The notes below the pieces were generated by a model. That model was given only the letters and a program-made list of their open reading frames with translations. It made no database searches and had not been told where the DNA came from. This document shows positions 22,103-32,343 of a DNA stretch of 64,000 nucleotides, piece after piece. The position numbers and the translations under genes are program-made. This DNA is from Cyathus striatus (lineage: Eukaryota > Basidiomycota > Agaricomycetes > Agaricales > Nidulariaceae), in the NCBI GenBank assembly GCA_025738555.1, contig JAOVFP010000009.1:496001-560000 (forward strand). The letters run 5' to 3'. Positions within the stretch are counted from its first letter, which is position 1. Each line of letters starts with the position of its first letter.

Positions 22103-22940
22103 TTCTTGCCCCTATATTCACTACATCACCCTTACATCCGTGGGTGATGGTTAGGGGAAAGGGGGCATATATTGATAGGAAGAGGAACACTAGGTAGAGT
22201 GCTTCGTATGACTGCGGGTGCAACACATTCTCTCTTCACACATTTCCTCTGTTACTCTTACACTTTTACAAGGATCTACATTGTTATACACATATCTTTG
22301 GAACATCAATCAATGAATTTGATCATAGAGTGTTCGTACTGAAAGTTTCAAGAGAGATTGTATTGGTACGTTTCTTTTTATTCTTGCTGGCTACGTCGAG
22401 TGGAAATCGCAGCAGTTGGCAGTCTTGCCCCTATATTCACTACATCACCCTTATATCCGTGGGTGATGGTTAGGGGAAAGGGGGCATATATTGATGAGAT
22501 GGGGGACACTAGGTAGAGTGCTTCGTACAACTAACTGCGGATGCAACACATTCTCTTTTCATACATTTCCTTTTTTCACTCTTATACTTTTAAAAGGATC
22601 TATATTGTTATATACATATCCTGGAACATTAATCAATGCGATTGTTTGTCGTGTCTTAGCGCTTCATAGCATCAAGGGATTCACGGGTACGTCTTCTGTT
22701 TTTTTTTTGCTGATCTTCTGCACGGAGACCATTCAAATTGTGCAGTCGGCTTTGTTTCTGCACAAAGCAGCTTGCCTCTATATTCACTACATCACCCTTG
22801 TTTCCGTGGGTAGTGGTTAGGGGAAATGGGGGATTCTAGTTGGATTGCTTCGTCGTATGTCTGCGGATCAACTTAAGTTCTCTTTTCATACATTTTATTT
22901 TTCTATATGTATGTATTATACACATGTATTGATTTAATAA
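22103..22940 (+). ncRNA. Three tandem copies of a structured, possibly H/ACA-like RNA
   Basis: Three copies start near 22105, 22424 and 22772 (spacing 319 and 347 bp). Each contains CATCACCC, a 10-nt loop and GGGTGATG (22124-22149, 22443-22468; copy 3 at 22790-22815 has GGGTAGTG). In copies 1 and 2 an outer TGCCCC/GGGGCA stem encloses two internal-loop strands, the shape of an H/ACA snoRNA 5' hairpin, followed by ACACTA, which fits the ANANNA hinge box, and a downstream ACA. Differences fall partly in the apical loop. Each copy is preceded by a GTACG(C/T) donor-like site, so they may be intronic or exonic parts of one transcript. The H/ACA assignment is inference. Confidence 0.45.
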
Positions 22941-23073
22941 AAATGTCAAAAAATAGATAATGGTGAATGAGGTACTGCAATACCCGCTCCCACTGCCGTT
23001 ATGTAGGCAGAGTGTTTATTGAGGATGTCAACATTTAATATACAAATTGAAATTACCGGATTCTAACTAACAA

Positions 23074-25031
23074 TCACAGTCCCGCAATACGTTTACCTGC
23101 GGGAGCTGCAACTTTCCAACAAAGCACCAAGTCCACTTTCCCTTGGGCTGGAATGCTACAAATCCAACTAAACTTCCCGTCTGAACCTAACTCGACGTCG
23201 CCATCATCGCCTTTCTCCCACTGAGCCACTACTCCTTTGCACACTTCTATACTCTTGCTCATATCAACCTTTTTCTTGGTTGAGCCTGGTTCAACCATTG
23301 GCAGAGCAGGAGAGAGAGGTTTTATGGCGATAGAACTCCCCTCTGAAACGGGTATGTGTTCAAGGACCTTTACATTTGCAATGTCACATAGCTTGGTGTT
23401 CATAAGAGAGATGCGCTGAGTGAAGATGTACTTATTCGATTTGAAAAAGAAACCTGTTTGCGAGCACTCCTTTTCGCGAGGGTGATAAACGATGCGTATT
23501 GACTGGTCGACGCTGCTCGTTTATTAAGCCACGGTCTACATATAGCAAATACGAAACAATATACACACCCTAGTGTGCAATTGAAGCGCTCTTGTGGACT
23601 GACATAGGGAATCTCTGAGAAAGAAGTGAGGTCTCCATTGATATGAATGTTCGCTTTACCCTTGATTAAAGGGTATTCAGAGTCATTGCGCATCATTGCC
23701 TATGAGATGCTATTAATTATCATCGTTGATATGAAATGCGATTACGTTCACCATCCAGTGCATCCGACTATCCTTCGTTGGAATAGAAACCCACTTCAAT
23801 TCTCCATCAAGCTCTAGCACAGTCACTGTAACTTTGTGGACAGAACCATCACTGGGGACGGTCTTATACCCCAATACTTCGAAGGTCGTAATGGCATTTG
23901 CATGTTCAAGATCATTGTGTCCAGCAGCTACGGTCCGTCGTCGCATGGATGGCCGCCCTATAAACGTCGGTGACTTTGCACTACTTGATCGCGACTCGCA
24001 TGCAACAACCGTAGCCTGGGATGACTTGAAAGGATTTAAAGATAATGTCCAGGGAGAGAGGGAGGGGTTGTTACAGTCGAACAGCGATGAGGTCGTCCCA
24101 AGAGTTAAAGGTACGTCATTCCATGCCTGAGAAGGGTATTAAAAGTGAAAGAAATACGGATAATTATAACATGTACATACCTCCCCAGTTGTCTGAGTAA
24201 TAGAGGCCTCATAGACAAGTTTCACACATTTCTCTTTGGTGGCGGTGTTCACTTGAAGGTTGTATATTGGAGTCCACCCGGCATGCGTGACCACTGAATG
24301 TATCTATGTTAGTTGCTGAGCACCATTCTTGGTCGTTATATATTACCGTAGTAAAGGGTAAGGTCCACTTCTCCCTCAAATTCGCCGAAGATGCCCACTG
24401 TTGCTGACATCAAAAGATGTTTTGGATCTGTGGAGGACTGCTCGCTGGCAATGTCATGTGCCAACTGATCGCGTTCCTTTCTGAGCTGTACCAGTCTGCC
24501 ATCCAGCTCGGCAATGGCTTCATCATAGCGTCTAATACTGTCTTGAAGACCATCTAGACGGACGTTTCGAGCGTTCACGGTCGAAAGATGGGTCGAGAGT
24601 GCTTTAATAGCATTCTTTGTTCGGTTGATGGCATTCTGCTTGTGCACTTTTTCCAGTTTAAGTGTCTTCAGCTTGGAATTTGAATTTAATCCATTAAAAT
24701 AAATTGCTTCAGAGATAGTGACATCCTGAATGATAGCTGCCCCGTTTCCCTCGACTCTAAAGCATGCCAATCAATTGTAAATAGCTTGTAGGTTAGTAAA
24801 AGTGCACACCTTAAAGAGTTATCCTCAAGCACGTCTGGGAGACCTGAAATTCTAACTTGATTCTGACCGACTTTGATTGGGATCTTGAATAATCGAGTAA
24901 TGTGCGCCCAAGACGGATACACGCTAACGTGCGTGAGTTTTCCATCTCTGCTAGCATGTAGATCCACGGAGTTGGAACCTTCAAATGGGGGGATCAATAG
25001 CCGCAACAGTACTTTGTTCACTGTCAGACAT
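23074..25031 (-). CDS. DUF4139/DUF4140 (mucoidy-inhibitor A-like) protein, apparent 1-bp frameshift near the start
   Basis: Minus-strand exons about 24810-25031, 24347-24756, 24181-24293, 23752-24126, 23569-23699, 23074-23512; about 562 aa. The N-terminal domain carries HVSVYPSWAHITRLFKI, a coiled coil follows (HKQNAINRTKNAIKALSTHL...IAELDGRLVQLRKERDQL), then the DUF4139 beta-rich part with THAGWTPIYNLQ and the C-terminal half (SIRIVYHPREKE). The family is widespread but its biochemical role is not established. The natural ATG (25031; MSDSEQSTVAAIDPP) is one base out of frame with the rest because of a six-G tract at 24987-24992; five would restore the frame. All downstream phases agree. Confidence 0.85.
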
Positions 25032-25609
25032 GTTCGTGCTGTTGTCGACAGGCACTCGTTTCTTTATAACGTATCCTTTAGCTCCCATGAACAGCAGTGC
25101 ACTAAATGTTATGTCATCAAAGTCTCCATTCATAGCAAACCAGCACAGATTAAAATACATCGAACAAAACAGATGGCAGCTCAGCTGACAACGGGAATGT
25201 CCTAAGTGATGGATAATATCTTACTACTTATTAGAAACAGGAAAAATCTTGGGACGAACCTTGGAAGTACCTGTAATAATTAAATCTACAAGTTCCCCTT
25301 ACGCGCACGTACTCGTCGCGCACTCGTACTGCCTTCAATACTTCATAATACAGTAGTATCGCCTAGGCGGCATGGTGAGGTGGGTGGAATAGAAGTACAA
25401 CTGAAGTGACATTGTGTGAGAGGCTGATATCAACCGTGTTAGTGAAGCTGCACAAAAAGGCGAAGCTCACTTCTTCTGTTATGATGCCAGCTCCCACTGC
25501 GCACTGAGCGCCGTGTACCGGGACGGCTTGTGGGGTTGTTGTGATTAGAATTCAAATAAGTACTTATTCACGCAATATTCACGTTCAGCAAGTAGATCAC
25601 AAACAGATC
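25032..25609. other. Gene-free stretch
   Basis: I see no gene. Upstream region of the DUF4139 gene, then unassigned DNA leading into repeat C. Confidence 0.4.
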
Positions 25610-26234
25610 ATACTCATCCAGCCTCGTCGACGGTCTCTACACAATAACAGGCTGGAAAGGTTGGGTTGGGTTTGAGCAAGCTCAAACGGACGCGGAGCAG
25701 TCGAGCCGCTGGACGGGTGGGAACTGCTCCGCGATTTTCCCGAAATCACGTAGAGACCAAGTAATCCTAGGCTCAGCAAAACCCGCCTTACGGAATCACG
25801 TGGTTCTTACCATATGAAGACATATGGAAACCGACTCCACCGAGTGGACGGATCCACTTTGTGGATAATCTTGGTACGAGACTACAAGTAATCCGTAGAT
25901 TAGTAAATCTACCAATTCCATCAACAATTAAGACGTTCACAATTCAATTACAAAAAGTTTACTATCCATGAGTCTGCAAACTAAGCTAAACTATAGGCCC
26001 TGATATGCGAAGCGAGGGTCCTCTCAAGACATCTACTAGGTCCATTACGCAGCTGGGGATTAGGGAGGGAGGGATATAAAATAAAGTAAGCTTGAAACGA
26101 TGCAGAGAGAAGAACGCAAGAGCGAGTGTGTGTGCTGACGGTGGTCAACGAGAGAAAAGGAATACTCAAAGCCGAGACCTCGCTCAGCTGGACGTCGGGT
26201 GCCGGGTATGTGCATAGCCGGCACCCTTACTCAA
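25610..26234. repeat. Dispersed repeat C, copy 1, with a strong hairpin
   Basis: Matches 35425-35935 over much of its length. The best conserved ~150 bp (25618-25760) contains nested inverted repeats: GGTCTCTAC (25632-25640) pairs with GTAGAGACC (25750-25758), CGCGGAGCAGT (25691-25701) with ACTGCTCCGCG (25723-25733), and TTTGAGC/GCTCAAA flank an AA. No ORF. It is followed directly by palindromic repeat A. Confidence 0.8.
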
Positions 26235-26830
26235 TTACTGGGATTTCTTGCCAACTAGACCGGAGGGCCGGTCGTCCTATCCTGGGAACGAGATCACGCT
26301 ATCGTCATATGACTTGCGTGGCCTATCTCGTTGATAGGACGACCGGTCAAACTGGTTGGGGTTTAAACATAGCATTCCTTACAAACATTCAATATACCAA
26401 CTTTCCTCTGTCCCTCTGCACAATCTGTACTATTATCCCATAAATTAATCAAATATAGCTATTAGAACATTATATGGGTCCTGTTGTATTATTTATTCCT
26501 TGAAATTGAGTGATTTTGTAGTATTGTTGTTGTACTTTACCTTGGCTTTACCATAGCTTGCTATGCTAGTTTTCATGCTTTTTCTCTAACTTTATCACAA
26601 GATTAGATATATTATAGTGTAACTCAGTTAATATACACATTAAATCTAAGGAGAGGAAGGAGGACCAAGAGAGGACCACATATATCTGCGGGATAAGGAA
26701 CGCTATGTTTAAAACCCGACCAGTTTGACCGGACCGTCTTCGACGAGATACCCCACGCCAGTCATGTGACGTTAGGCGTGATCTCGGCAAAAGACGGTTC
26801 GGCTTCCGGACTACTTGCCAACTTGTTGTC
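26235..26830. repeat. Palindromic repeat family A, copy 1 (two inverted arms)
   Basis: The left arm (26250-26395) and right arm (26690-26830) are inverted copies of each other over about 140 bp, sharing e.g. GTTTAAACATAGC and GAGATCACGC. Each arm has its own internal inverted repeat: CCGGTCGTCCTATC (26268-26281) with GATAGGACGACCGG (26333-26346), and in the right arm ACCGTCTT (26733-26740) with AAGACGGT (26791-26798). No protein is encoded. Related copies are at 36810-38500 (interrupted) and 41490-41800. Confidence 0.8.
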
Positions 26831-27356
26831 AACAAAATAACAAACACAATCACGTGTAAAACTAGTAAGTACGCGCTCGTCCGGGATTGGTCCGGGAGTT
26901 GCATTCTTATAAGGGTTATCACGTTCAGGTACTTACTCTCAGTAAGGTTGACTTCTGGTTAATACATTATGCAGTAAGTATTGCAATTTATTGGTAATAA
27001 TAAATGGCTATAAGTAGGTACTTATATTAGAACGTCATGCCGCTGTAGGACCTTGCCTCGATTGCGAATCCATTGAGCCCATGTTAGAGAACATCCCTTG
27101 ATTACTATTCCTATTCTGCAACTGTTGTCGAATATGTATTATCATTCGGCATGCAAGTATGGCATGCGCAACGCGTTCCATGCTACATATCATTATTAGA
27201 ATAGAGGGTATTAAATAACATTAACAACGACATACGTAGTCAGCAACACAACGAAATCGCGCTAGCAGTACATGGTAAGTTTCAAGAATAACGAACAGAA
27301 TACTTATAAATTTGCCACTTACAGGAAGCTTGAGAACCAAGACAATATTCACAAGA
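26831..27356. other. Gene-free stretch
   Basis: No supportable gene. It may include the 3' end and UTR of the minus-strand DUF6533 gene; a frame at 27221-27430 (INLVNIVLVLKLPV) resembles an alternative C-terminus for that protein. Confidence 0.4.
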
Positions 27357-28572
27357 TTAATGGCTTTTGGATCGAGTTTGAAGGTTAGAGACAAAATGAT
27401 CGAGCACCGAGGTACCGAATGACGCACCAACCAAGTAGATGTAGTATGAAATTCCTATAGCAATGTTAAGAAAACAGAAAAAATGTTTGGTGGAGTTCCT
27501 ACCGTCGCGATAGACCGTTCGCATTAAACTCGAATTCGCACCAGATTTGACTGTCAAAAACAAACTGAGTAAGTATGCTTCTTGTAATTGTAAGCGGTAA
27601 TTAAATACCGGACTGGATTCCGCGCAAAACCATAAAGAACATGTTTACTGAGAAAGGAATCAGAGAAAATAGACATGCAAGGCAATGTGGCTTACCACTG
27701 TCAAGCCCAAGGAGCAACATCCAGATGATGGACAAGCTAGAGCTTGCCTTTACCACAGTGCAGCCACCGAGAGCTGGACTGAATAGAAACGAGGGGCAAC
27801 TAGGCATGCGTTATGGATAGCTTAAATGTAGGGCACTGGTAAGCTCACATTGGAGAGTATCAAGGAATCTAGCCATAATAACTGTTGCAGCTATCCATGT
27901 GCCGATGTATGTGATGGGTAAAATCGATTGTATTCGTCGGTCCTTCTTCCATACGGCCCAAGTTCGGAATGTCTGAATAGCTGTGTACTATGCATTGGTA
28001 ACAAGGGGCGCCAATAATGTGCACAAGTACCTTCAGCAACGCTCATTCCAACCAAGAATAGCCCTACAAGACCATGTGAGTATTTCCATTTCTTGGTATA
28101 AATACACTCACACCCGGTGGCTTTGTAGCTCGCGGTACAACTCATCTCCGACAAACCATACGTAAAATGGTCTGGCAATGCGACTTTAGAATACGAGACA
28201 ACGTAACAGCTCTAATAGAAACGTACGGTATGCCATGTTAATCAGGTCTATGAAGGGCATATATCGCGCTAAAAAGTAAAGAATCTTAACTGCATTCCAG
28301 GGAGAAGACCAGATAAGGTCGATCTCGCTTCCCAGAGTAAGGAAATAGTCGTAAAGCTGTGATAGAGCTTGTTGTCATTCTTGAGACCATGGAATATGTA
28401 GGACTAACTACTCACAAATATCGTCACGCTGGCCACTGTCAGATAGTATCGCATTATAACTTCTCTGCTGGTTTAACAAAAAAACTTACAATCTAGTTGC
28501 TGATTAGTAACTATCAGCCAAGTAATACATTGGGATTCAAAAACAAAACACTTACCCGAAATATTCGCCCAT
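27357..28572 (-). CDS. DUF6533-type multi-pass membrane protein, possibly frameshifted
   Basis: Start at 28572 (MGEYFG...), then exons joined by short introns: RYYLTVASVTIFLYDYFLTL, GSEIDLIWSSPWNAVKILYF, HHFTYGLSEMSC, WLFLVGMSVAEAIQTFRTWA, SSSLSIIWMLLLGLDSV, VYRDGISYYIYLVGASFG. The DYFLTLGSEIDLIW block is the hallmark of DUF6533, a large Agaricomycete family of seven-helix-like proteins of unknown role. The frame between ...ARFLDTLQ and PALGGCTVVKASS does not join with ordinary splice sites and seems shifted by one base near 27775. The C-terminus is uncertain. Treat exon edges as approximate. Confidence 0.6.
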
Positions 28573-28731
28573 GTTCAATGAGGATATCCTCCACTGTCAG
28601 GGCCATGAGAAAGCAGGAGGTACTATTGTAGACATTGCTGCTGCTTTTATTGCATACTAGGTTCTCAAGGAGTGACTTCTTGTGAGACTGGGATGAATAA
28701 GCGTTAGTCCCTCGCCCCGCATCTGCCAATG

Positions 28732-29498
28732 TCAGACAAGGACTTCTAGCGAGTTTGTTCTGCCTGATGAAACATACGGGTTAGAGAGAAGGTGGCAATA
28801 TACTCATCGCATAGAGCTCCCCAACTTGTTTCATGACAACTGCCATTGAAATATCAGAGAGAACTGACCAGTTGAACATTTGTCCAAGGATGTTAATCAA
28901 CCTAGCATACCCCGCATTGCCCGCATCCACCGCGCGTGTATATCTCAATCTCCGGAAGGATTGATAGTGACCTGAGCCTTACAAGATGTCATCAAATGAT
29001 ACGGTATTGGTGAGCATAAAAATAGATTGGAGTTGAGCAAATATACTTTAAATCCATTTGTGCAGCAGAGGATACACCGTCAGACAATGCATAAACTTAC
29101 GTACTTGTTCAGTATCTGAAGATACGAAGTTGCCACATCCGAGCGCGATTTGAGAATGACTTCCTTCTAATGTATAAAGAATGTTATCATCAACTTCAAA
29201 GACGATACGAATGTAAGTGGTTTAACTTACACAAAAGTTCCCCGCAGTAACCGTTAAAACCATATTTCAGTGATTCCAGCAAAAACCGTGAAACCCTTGG
29301 TGGTGAAAGGAAAAAGCCGCATTTGACAATTTACCATTTCCGTGCTTGCAAGAGTAAGTACACCAGAAATTCTCCAGGAATGTCGTTGCGTTCCATTTGA
29401 GCCGGAGGGAGGCCAAGAGCTACCGCAGAGTTGCCACAGAGTGTGCACCGGCTTAGGAGAGCTTCATGACGATTGAACTTGCATAAAAATGTACCAGG
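28732..29498 (-). CDS. Unrecognised protein, start unclear, possibly decayed
   Basis: Exonic segments on the minus strand read CKFNRHEALLSRCTLCGNSA, then MERNDIPGEFLVYLLLQARK, VSRFLLESLKYGFNGYCGEL, GSHSQIALGCGNFVSSDTEQ and SFRRLRYTRAVDAGNAGYAR, ending ...SRTNSLEVLV at 28732. Introns have GTAAAT, GTAAGT and GTATAT donors. I do not recognise the family; it has a CXXC but no complete zinc finger. The frame upstream meets a TAG at 29499-29501 before the nearest upstream ATG, and one exon junction near 29170-29230 gives TAA with the best splice sites. The upstream end abuts the site-2 protease stop at 29464. Confidence 0.4.
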
Positions 29499-31710
29499 CT
29501 AAGATTTTGAGCCTTGAAGCTCGTAACTCTGCGACGCTGTCATGTCCTCCAGATTCACTCAATAAGTATAGTAAGCCGAGATCAAGTACTTCATAGAACC
29601 AAAATAAAACCATGCTACTTACCCATCCACAGAATCCGAAGGGAACGTGAAAAGGATGAAAATGAAAGGATGAATGTTACGCAAATACCGAAGCACTGAA
29701 ATATACTTGCAGCATTACATATATTAATCCCGTTTAAAGTTTCACCAGTGTCACTACGGTGCATAATGTTACTATGCATAGAGTAGTCCAAGGTACGTAT
29801 GTTGAGATTCGCCGCTTCCATTCGCCGTAATTTCTGCCTCTCTGATTTCTATGGCCATCCATGCTTTGTAATGCTTCAACGTCGTATATTTCTCCTTCCA
29901 GCACATCGGAATGGAATGCCATATCGAGTAAGGAATTCAGTAATTTGTGTCCGTCCATATGAGGGAGCGGGAGGAGATTGAGAAAGAATAATGACAACGT
30001 GGCCATCTTGAGATACCTAATATTGCGTGTTAAGATATCTGCAGCTTCGGATTTTAATCTCCAAACTTACTGCCATAAGGTATCGAAGGCATTGGGCAGC
30101 CATATAGGTGATATTGATGAAAGAGAGGCGAACCGACAAACCTCCACTAAAAGTTGATTAGAACTATGAACGTAGTGCCAGCAGATTACTTACCTTCTTC
30201 CCAAACTTCTTTCTGTGGCCCACTCCACACGATACTTTGCTGCACCTCTGTATCAGGCCTTTGGAACGTCAAGCGAAGGAGCTGTTCGTTTCTTGCAGGT
30301 CGCATACAGACATGGCCTACCGAACATGAATCATTGGTTTCACATCGAGGAGTTGGTTGAGTGAGGATAGGAACTGGGTCTACACATGCCCTTTTATCTG
30401 CAAAATCAAACAGTGTGAAGCACGAAAGTCCATTATCTGATTCTTCATCCTTATTTCTACGAGTGCAGCAGGATTCTGACCTATCTGTAAAGTTGTTAGA
30501 TTGATAAAAAGGACAACACATAAATTTACCCAATGCATGTTCATTAACGCACCAGCCTTGTTGCACATTTTGCGTTTTTGATATTGTAAGGTATTTAGTC
30601 CAAATATCAGTCAATGAATCCTCAGAACCGAGATTGGTATCATCAAGCATGGTTACTATGGTTCCAGGTATGAGATGGTGATATAGCGGCGAACCCTACT
30701 CATTGATGATAAGCTGGTTCATCACAATATGTAGCACAGCACTCACTTCATCTACGCGAATGACTACTGGGCCAATTTGATGCATATCTTTGTAGCCAGC
30801 AATTCTAGCGAACATATCTCCAATGCCAGACCATCCAATCAAAATGAGAGCGAACCACAATCCAAGGTTATGAAATGGGCCTGCCGCCGTTATCCTAGAC
30901 CGCGCGCGGGAAGGGAGCGCGTCGAATAAATCATTTGAAAAGCCAACGAAAGCGGCGGGGACCACAACTGTGAGAGAGACTCCAACAGAAGTTATTGGTA
31001 TATTCTCACTGAACGAGGGACATGAAAAATCATATATAATTTAATCAAAGAACCTACTAACACTGCAGCAGCAACGGCATGGCCAAATTCATGCACAACC
31101 TGAGAATAAAACACGGCAAAGAGTATAGCAGGAATATGACTGAAAGGAACTGTCACTCCGGGTATCTACAAAAAAAAATACAAGATGAGTGTACCCAGCG
31201 TAATGAATGACATGACCGCCCAGCACATACAATTGGCGTTATAATGGAATTGCCGGTATAGCCTGAAACCCCGCTCACACTATCAGAGGAAAGACCGTCA
31301 AGAGATCTTTTGGAAAAAGTTCCGGACTCATGGTTATAGAACTGTAGTAGGTTAAAAGTGCCATGCGCGGTTGTCCAAAGGAGGAACCCGAGCGCAAGGA
31401 GCATTCCAAGTGTTCCAACTATGACACCCACATCGTAAATGGTTCGCAAGAGTGAGGCCATTCGACGATTGCGATGCTGTGATAGCTTGGCAGCAAACGC
31501 ATCGTGTCTAGTATTCCAACTTGTAGTTTGCAACCGTAAGTGAATGTATCTCAGGCTAAGTGAAATGTGCTTCAGATGGTAGTCGTGGCGAGTTCCTGAA
31601 GACGATGTCGTTAACGGAAGGATAGATTGTGCCTTCTGCGCAAGATAGCGTACGACTCCATGAATGAGGAGCCAGAGTAAAGAAATGAATAGAGAGATCT
31701 TGACTAGCAT
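29464..31710 (-). CDS. Site-2 protease (M50 family, SREBP-cleaving type)
   Basis: Minus-strand exons 31231-31710, 31062-31165, 30747-31008, 30530-30695, 30194-30484, 30071-30146, 29746-30016, 29623-29695, then a last exon to the stop at 29464; about 595-615 aa. It is an intramembrane zinc protease that releases SREBP-type transcription factors. Motifs in order: hydrophobic N-terminus (MLVKISLFISLLWLLIHGV), the HEXXH zinc site in VVHEFGHAVAAAV, AAGPFHNLGLW, a Cys-rich luminal stretch (GWCVNEH, SESCC, SCFTLFDF, VCMRP, IVWSGPQKEVWE), and the third metal ligand in NLLPLPHMDGHKLLNSLLD. The last intron is either only 34 bp (29589-29622) or a longer one reusing a downstream acceptor; both keep the frame. 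Confidence 0.9.
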
Positions 31711-32343
31711 AGGATAACTTGGGTCAGAGTGGATGGATTCAAGCTCACATTTCACTCTGACCGCCCCGGATTCATATTCGACTCAAGCGGCAGATTTTAA
31801 TCTCCCGTAGTCAGACTACCTAGATGTGTGTGTCGGCAGATTCAGTCATCTGGTTTTGCTCATGTTGTACATCTCAGTTTGAAATATTTTAGATATATTT
31901 TATAAATAATTCTGACTTAGAAGTAAATAGTTTGTTATGATGTTCTAGTCGGCCGCCAACTGGCAACCGCGGTCCGTAACCACCCAAAGCCATGTTGCAC
32001 GTTTTCATCCTCATTATCGTCAATCTTGTGCCTCTGACAATATCCATCCACGTATAGGTAGTATTATTAATGTCGACGTATGTTCTGCAATGCTCGAGCC
32101 CTGTCTTTCACAAGCTGCACGGCGCTTCAACGGCGCTTGAACAACTAGGAACCCGCTATGGCAGTGTCAATTATATAGTCGGCGCTCAGTACGAACCTGA
32201 GAAAGATGTCTGTCTCCATTTTGAGACGTAACAGCTCGTAACGACGGCCCACCGGAGCGACTTATGCATCTCATAATTGGTGACCAGTCAGAGTTGTAGC
32301 TACTTCCGCAGATACTCGACAGGTACCCAGTGACGCTGCTCTC
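31711..32343. other. Site-2 protease to NACHT gene intergenic
   Basis: Divergent spacer of about 630 bp. No RNA gene or ORF is supportable. An upstream exon of the NACHT gene could lie here but I found no convincing one. Confidence 0.4.
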
